Positions 6,190-10,282 of a DNA stretch of 10,282 nucleotides are shown here, one piece after another. The translations under genes and the position numbers were made by a program. Source of the DNA: an uncultured Clostridia bacterium. GTDB taxonomy: Bacteria > Bacillota_A > Clostridia > Christensenellales > Aristaeellaceae. Position 1 is the first letter of the stretch, and every line of letters begins with the position of its first letter. The notes under the pieces are model-generated. The model did not search any database. It was not told the origin of the DNA and saw only the letters and a list, made by a program, of their open reading frames with translations. The stretch lies in the NCBI GenBank assembly GCA_945871545.1, contig CAMBWJ010000033.1:1-10282 (forward strand), written 5' to 3'.

Positions 6190-7023
6190 ATGCTACAGGA
6201 AATCGCACCCCGCCATCTGGACAACCAGTACCACCCCCAAGCCATCGGCCCCGGCGCAAAGATCTGCGCCTTCCGCGAGAAGAGCATCCTCGTCTCCCTG
6301 CGGGATGACGAGGTTCTGCTGCCGGACTGGGAGCAGCTGAAGGATTCCATCCAGCGCAGCGTGTACCTGTTCTCCATTGATGAAACGCCCTACTTCCTGG
6401 CGGAGCTTGCGCCGGAAGCGGAACTTCCCGAGGGCTTTGCCTACGACAACGTGCGCTCCCACCGCAGGCTGCATCCCAAACACACGGTGTACGCGGAGAT
6501 GACCGCCTGGCACCTGTACGTGTGGTACCGGGACAACCGGTTCTGCGGGCGCTGCGGCAAGCCCACCCATCACGACGGCAAGCTGCGCATGCTGTCCTGC
6601 CCGGACTGCGGCAACATGATCTTCCCGAAGATCTGCCCGGCGATCATCGTGGCCGTGACCGACGGCGACCGCATCCTGCTGACCAAGTACTCCGGCCGGG
6701 AGTACAAGAACTACGCCCTGGTCGCGGGCTTCACCGAGATCGGCGAGACCGCCGAGGAGACGGTGCAGCGCGAGGTGTTCGAGGAAACGGGCGTGCACGT
6801 GAAGAACATCCGCTACTGGGCCACCCAGCCCTGGGGCATCGACACCGACCTGCTGCTGGGCTACTTCGCCGAGCTGGACGGCTCCGCGGACATCACCATG
6901 GATCGGGAGGAGCTGTCGCTGGCGGGCTGGTACCGTCGGGACGAGCTGAGCCTGCCCGCCGACGACGTGAGCCTGACCAACGACATGATCCGCGCCTTCA
7001 TCGAGAACCGCCACGTCCGCTGA
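6190..7023 (+). CDS. nudC: NUDIX NAD(H) diphosphatase, NudC family
   Basis: NudC splits NAD(H) into nicotinamide mononucleotide and AMP, and in some bacteria removes NAD caps from RNA. The 277-residue protein has the family layout: a variable N-terminal domain (1-115), a zinc ribbon with C119-x2-C122 and C137-x2-C140, and a NUDIX domain with a full box, G180-x5-E-x7-REVFEETGV (180-202). The NudC-specific motif after the box, SQPWPFP in E. coli, reads TQPWGID (212-218). The Gln-Pro-Trp core that marks NAD(H) specificity is kept but the following residues differ. The ATG at 6190 has AAGAGG 9 nt upstream, and the gene begins 22 nt after the FHA gene, so it is in the same unit. A NUDIX enzyme is not a usual member of FHA–SEDS–PBP clusters. 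Confidence 0.92.
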   Translation: MLQEIAPRHLDNQYHPQAIGPGAKICAFREKSILVSLRDDEVLLPDWEQLKDSIQRSVYLFSIDETPYFLAELAPEAELPEGFAYDNVRSHRRLHPKHTVYAEMTAWHLYVWYRDNRFCGRCGKPTHHDGKLRMLSCPDCGNMIFPKICPAIIVAVTDGDRILLTKYSGREYKNYALVAGFTEIGETAEETVQREVFEETGVHVKNIRYWATQPWGIDTDLLLGYFAELDGSADITMDREELSLAGWYRRDELSLPADDVSLTNDMIRAFIENRHVR

Positions 7024-7044
7024 AGCGCCGCAAAATGATTTGAG

Positions 7045-7052
7045 AAGGGAGG
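7045..7052 (+). promoter_or_regulatory. Ribosome binding site that decides the SEDS start
   Basis: AAGGGAGG lies 7 nt before the ATG at 7060 but only 1 nt before the ATG at 7054, so translation most likely begins at 7060. Confidence 0.7.
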
Positions 7053-7059
7053 CATGGCG

Positions 7060-8364
7060 ATGCGAACGCAGAAGAAGGTGGAAAAGATGCGCCGGGCGCT
7101 GATGCGCTCGAACACGCGGCTGCTGCTGACGGCGGTGGTGATCTTTCAGGCGCTGGCCATGCTCCTGATCGCGCTGAAGCCGGAGACCACCTCCTTGCAG
7201 CCGCTGATTTTCGCGGCGGCGATTCCGCTGGTCACCATTCTGGTAACGAATTTGATGGGAAAAATCTGGCTGGTGGATCGGGCGATCCTGATTCTGGTGC
7301 TGCTGCTTGCCTCAGTGGGGCTGATCGCGCTGTCGGACGTGTGCCGCTCGGAGGAGACGCCCCGCAGTCAGGCGATCTACGCGCTGGCGGGCGTGGTGGC
7401 GATGTTCGTGGGCGCGGGGCTGATTCGCGGCCTGTCCGACTGGAAGAAGCGCGCGCCTCTTTTGATGGCGCTGTGCGCCGTGGCGCTGCTGACCCCCTGG
7501 CTGCCGTCGCCCATCGGCGGCTGGCACGACGGCGCGCGCAACTGGATTCACCTCGGCCCCGTCTCCGGCCAGCCCAGCGAATTCATGAAGCCGGTGCTGA
7601 TCGTGATTCTGGCGGCGGGCTTCAGCAACCGCGCGCGCTTCTCCCGCTGCCTTCCCTACATCGCCTTCGCGGCGCTGTGCTGTGGAATCCTGCTCTCCGA
7701 GCGCGACCTGGGCGCGCTGCTGCTGTACTTCCTGACCACGGTGCTGATGTACTACGTGGCCAGCTCCAACGGCGCGCTCTGCGCGGCGGGCCTGGGCATG
7801 GGCGCGGGCGCGGCGGTGATCGCCTACAACGCCATGCCCTACGTGCAGGATCGCGTGGCGATCTGGAAGAACCCCTGGAGCGACCCGCTGGACGCGGGCT
7901 ATCAGGTGGTGCGCGCGCTGGCGGCCATCGGCTCCGGCGGCCTGTTCGGCATGGGCCTGGGGCTGGGCATGCCCCGCAGCGTGCCGCTGTACCACTCCGA
8001 CTTCATCTTCACCTCCATCGCGGAGGAATTCGGCCTGATCTTCTCCATCGCATTGATGGCGGTGTACGTGCTCATCATCATGCGCGGGCTGATCGTGGCC
8101 ATGAACGCCCGCACCAGCTTCCACTCCATCACGGCCTTCGGTCTGGTGGCGATTCTGGGCCTGCAGGCGCTTTTGATCATCGGCGGCAACACGAAGCTGC
8201 TGCCCCTGACGGGCGTGACGCTGCCGCTGGTGAGCTACGGCGGCTCCTCGCTGGTGAGCTGCTTCTTCTCCATGGGCATCCTGCTGGGCATCTCCTCCAT
8301 GAACGCCGAGGATGAAGCCCGGGACATCGAGAAGATCGCCCTGCAAGAGGAGGTGCGCCTGTGA
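7060..8364 (+). CDS. SEDS-family peptidoglycan glycosyltransferase (FtsW/RodA/SpoVE)
   Basis: SEDS proteins polymerise lipid II into glycan strands in the cytoplasmic membrane and work with a class B PBP. This 434-residue protein has about ten membrane segments. Family motifs are GARNWIHLGPVSGQPSEFMK (158-177), NPWSDPLDAGYQVVRALAAIG (271-291) with D275 at the expected catalytic aspartate, GSGGLFGMGLG (291-301), FIFTSIAEEFG (315-325) and LVSYGGSSLVS (390-400). The N-terminus is basic. It overlaps the PBP gene by 4 nt (GTGA), the classic SEDS–bPBP arrangement, and starts 36 nt after nudC. Sequence alone does not tell whether it serves elongation (RodA), division (FtsW) or sporulation (SpoVE), so no symbol is given. 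An ATG at 7054 adds two residues but is too close to the ribosome site. Confidence 0.93.
   Translation: MRTQKKVEKMRRALMRSNTRLLLTAVVIFQALAMLLIALKPETTSLQPLIFAAAIPLVTILVTNLMGKIWLVDRAILILVLLLASVGLIALSDVCRSEETPRSQAIYALAGVVAMFVGAGLIRGLSDWKKRAPLLMALCAVALLTPWLPSPIGGWHDGARNWIHLGPVSGQPSEFMKPVLIVILAAGFSNRARFSRCLPYIAFAALCCGILLSERDLGALLLYFLTTVLMYYVASSNGALCAAGLGMGAGAAVIAYNAMPYVQDRVAIWKNPWSDPLDAGYQVVRALAAIGSGGLFGMGLGLGMPRSVPLYHSDFIFTSIAEEFGLIFSIALMAVYVLIIMRGLIVAMNARTSFHSITAFGLVAILGLQALLIIGGNTKLLPLTGVTLPLVSYGGSSLVSCFFSMGILLGISSMNAEDEARDIEKIALQEEVRL
8345..8353 (+). promoter_or_regulatory. Ribosome binding site for the GTG start of the PBP gene
   Basis: AAGAGGAGG within the 3' end of the SEDS gene, 7 nt before the GTG at 8361. 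It supports the GTG start and translational coupling through the GTGA overlap. Confidence 0.7.
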
Positions 8365-9770
8365 AGGAGCTGCGGCGCAACATGCGCATCATCGGCACGC
8401 TGCTCATGGCGCTGTTCATCTGCGCGGGCGCGTGGTTCGGCGTGACCGTATACACCCAGGGCGACACCTGGGCCTCGGACGTGTACAACCCCCGGCTGGC
8501 CCGCAGCTCGTCGGATCGCGGCGACATCACCGACCGCGACGGCGTGGTGCTGGCCACCACCGACGATGAGGGCAAGCGCGTGTATCTGGAGAACACCGCC
8601 GCCCGGCGTGCGCTCTCCCAGACCGTGGGCGACACGGCGGGCATGTCCGGCGCGGGCGTGGAGACCTTCTTCTCCGCCACGCTGCTGGATCTCTCCACCA
8701 GCCTCACCGACCGCCTGAGCGAGCTGTTCAACGACGCGCGGCACGTGGGTTCCAGCGTGCAGATCACCGTGGACGCACAATTACAGGCCGCCATCGCCTC
8801 CGCCTTCCCCAGCGGCTACAAGGGCGCGGTGTGCGTGACCAACTACAAGACCGGCGAGATTCTGGCCATGGTTTCCCTGCCCAACTACGACCCCTACGCC
8901 GTCTCCAGCGACAGCGAGGAGGGCGTGGCCGACACGGCCTACCTGAACCGCTGCCTGCAGGGCCTCTACACCCCCGGCTCGGTGTTCAAGATCGTGACCC
9001 TGGCAAGCGCACTGGACTACGACCCCGGCGTGCTCAACCAGGTCTTCACCTGCTCGGGCACCTGGGAGTACGAGGGCGGCAGCATCGTGTGCATGAGCGG
9101 GCGCACCGCCCACGGCAACGTGACGCTGGAGCAGGCCTTCACCAAGAGCTGCAACGTGACCTTCGGCAAGCTGGCCTACCAGCTGGGCGCGGATCGCCTG
9201 CGCGCCACCGCCGAGGCCTTCGGCTTCAACGAGAACTTCAAGTTCGGCGACTTCGTGGTGTACAACTCCTCCTTCCCGGATGAGATGCGCAACATGAACA
9301 GCCTGGTCTGGGCCGGCATCGGTCAGGGCGAGGTGCTGGTGACCCCGCTGCACATGGCGATGATCTCCGGCGCAGTGGCCAACGGCGGCGTGATGATGCA
9401 GCCCTATCTGGTGAAGAACATCACCACCTCGCTGGGCCAGACCACCCGCAAGGGCGCGTCCAGCGCCTACCGCCAGGTGATGAGCGCCTCCACCGCCTCG
9501 ACCATCGCAAAATACATGTACGAGACCGTCAAGTCCGGCACGGCCACGAAGGGCGCGGTCAGCGGCTACACCGTCTGCGGCAAGACCGGCTCCGCCGAGA
9601 CCAGCGACGACAAGACCAAGGCCACCAACGCCTGGTACACCGGCTTCCTCTTCGAGAACGATCACCCCTACGCGGTGTCCGTGGTCATCGAGGAGGGCGG
9701 CGCGGGCGGCAACCTGGCCGCAGAGACCGCCGCACAGGCGCTGAAGTACGCCATTCAATACGTGGGATAA
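8361..9770 (+). CDS. Class B penicillin-binding protein (PbpA/FtsI-type transpeptidase)
   Basis: A peptidoglycan DD-transpeptidase that cross-links strands made by the SEDS partner, outside the membrane. The 469-residue protein has one N-terminal membrane anchor (about 9-31) and the class B motif RGDITDRDG (53-61). The transpeptidase domain has all three active-site motifs: S207-VFK (in YTPGSVFK), S263-CN and K408-TG (in CGKTGSAE). The N-terminal pedestal (62-150) is short, so it resembles the small PbpA type of Actinobacteria and Clostridia rather than long PBP2 or FtsI. Cysteines 231 and 244 flank a CSGTWEYEGGSIVC segment also common in related PbpA proteins and may pair. It starts at GTG, overlapping the SEDS gene by 4 nt, and is followed after 21 nt by the ABC gene. 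Confidence 0.94.
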   Translation: MKELRRNMRIIGTLLMALFICAGAWFGVTVYTQGDTWASDVYNPRLARSSSDRGDITDRDGVVLATTDDEGKRVYLENTAARRALSQTVGDTAGMSGAGVETFFSATLLDLSTSLTDRLSELFNDARHVGSSVQITVDAQLQAAIASAFPSGYKGAVCVTNYKTGEILAMVSLPNYDPYAVSSDSEEGVADTAYLNRCLQGLYTPGSVFKIVTLASALDYDPGVLNQVFTCSGTWEYEGGSIVCMSGRTAHGNVTLEQAFTKSCNVTFGKLAYQLGADRLRATAEAFGFNENFKFGDFVVYNSSFPDEMRNMNSLVWAGIGQGEVLVTPLHMAMISGAVANGGVMMQPYLVKNITTSLGQTTRKGASSAYRQVMSASTASTIAKYMYETVKSGTATKGAVSGYTVCGKTGSAETSDDKTKATNAWYTGFLFENDHPYAVSVVIEEGGAGGNLAAETAAQALKYAIQYVG

Positions 9771-9791
9771 TCCCTTCTTTGGAGGATTCAT

Positions 9792-10282
9792 ATGGAACTG
9801 AGAATCGACAACCTGACCCAGCGCTACCGCGGCGTGACCGCCCTGAAGGGCGTGAACACGCAGTTGCGCGGCGGCGACGTCTGCCTGCTGCTCGGCCCCA
9901 ACGGCAGCGGCAAGACCACGCTGATGAAGCTGATTGCCGGCGTCGCCAGCCCCAGCGCGGGCGCGATCACCTTAGGCGGCACGCCCATCGGCCCCAAAAC
10001 CAAGGCCCGCATCGCCTACATGCCCACCGAGAACTACTTCTACAACTACATGAGCGTGCGCGACGCGGGGAAGTACTACGCGGACTTCTTCTCCGACTTC
10101 GATCTTTCCGCCTACGGGGAGCGCATCGAGCGCGCGGAGCTTGATCCCCGCGCGTCCATCCGCACGCTGTCCTCGGGCATGAGCGCCAAGCTGCGCCTGT
10201 CGCTGATCCTCAGCCGCGACGCGCAGGTGATGATGTTCGACGAGCCCATCAACGGCGTGGACATGCTCACCCGGGACTGGGT
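9792..10282 (+). CDS. ABC transporter ATP-binding protein, C-terminus cut by window edge
   Basis: 163 codons of a cytoplasmic ABC ATPase are visible. Walker A is GPNGSGKTT (35-43). The signature motif is LSSGMSAKLRL rather than LSGGQ, a form seen in ABC-2-type export ATPases such as the YtrB/EcsA-like group. Walker B plus D-loop reads VMMFDEPINGVD; the switch histidine lies beyond the edge. The ATG at 9792 has GGAGG 6 nt upstream and follows the PBP gene by 21 nt with no terminator, so it is likely co-transcribed. A permease gene would be expected to the right (family knowledge). The substrate is unknown. Confidence 0.92.
   Translation, partial: MELRIDNLTQRYRGVTALKGVNTQLRGGDVCLLLGPNGSGKTTLMKLIAGVASPSAGAITLGGTPIGPKTKARIAYMPTENYFYNYMSVRDAGKYYADFFSDFDLSAYGERIERAELDPRASIRTLSSGMSAKLRLSLILSRDAQVMMFDEPINGVDMLTRDW

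Noticed and set aside
7312..8346. Long open frame on the minus strand (344 codons)
   Set aside because: Complement of the well-supported SEDS gene; His/Gln/Arg-rich shadow translation.
8781..9791. 336-codon open frame on the minus strand
   Set aside because: Complement of the PBP transpeptidase domain, whose three active-site motifs confirm the plus-strand frame.

Overview
The window is GC-rich and densely coding, with short gaps and strong Shine-Dalgarno sites. It holds a SpoIID-type cell-wall enzyme, a secreted caspase-like protease with Big_2 (Ig-like) domains, and an FHA–SEDS–class B PBP cluster. Together these point to a high-GC member of the Clostridia (Firmicutes), possibly near Christensenellales or Oscillospirales. 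That placement is an inference from gene style, not from a marker gene. I see no rRNA, tRNA, CRISPR array, insertion sequence or phage gene.

Two transcription units diverge from a 220-bp intergenic region (about 5276-5495). The leftward unit (minus strand) runs: TSUP-family membrane permease (4508-5275), secreted SpoIID/LytB-domain protein with a C-terminal SH3 domain (2633-4414), secreted multidomain caspase-like protease (637-2613), and NAD+ synthetase nadE (cut by the left edge, 1-598). Gaps are 93, 19 and 38 nt, and no clear terminator separates the genes. The rightward unit (plus strand) runs: membrane-anchored FHA-domain protein (5496-6167), NUDIX NAD(H) diphosphatase nudC (6190-7023), SEDS glycosyltransferase of the FtsW/RodA family (7060-8364), class B penicillin-binding protein (8361-9770, overlapping by 4 nt), and an ABC transporter ATPase (9792 to beyond the right edge).

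The central intergenic region carries two back-to-back promoters: an extended -10 (TGTTATAAT) facing left, and TTGCAC-17-TATAAT facing right. Between them lies an 18-bp interrupted palindrome that could be an operator.

Functionally the right arm is a peptidoglycan polymerase/transpeptidase pair (SEDS + bPBP) with an FHA protein whose phosphopeptide-binding residues look degenerate. The left arm exports a peptidoglycan-cleaving SpoIID-like protein and a protease. NAD metabolism appears on both arms: NadE makes NAD and NudC splits it. Whether this amounts to a coordinated envelope-remodelling locus is inference. None of the individual protein families is new. The most unusual points are the domain build of the protease, the degenerate FHA domain, and the NUDIX gene inserted in the FHA–SEDS–PBP cluster.
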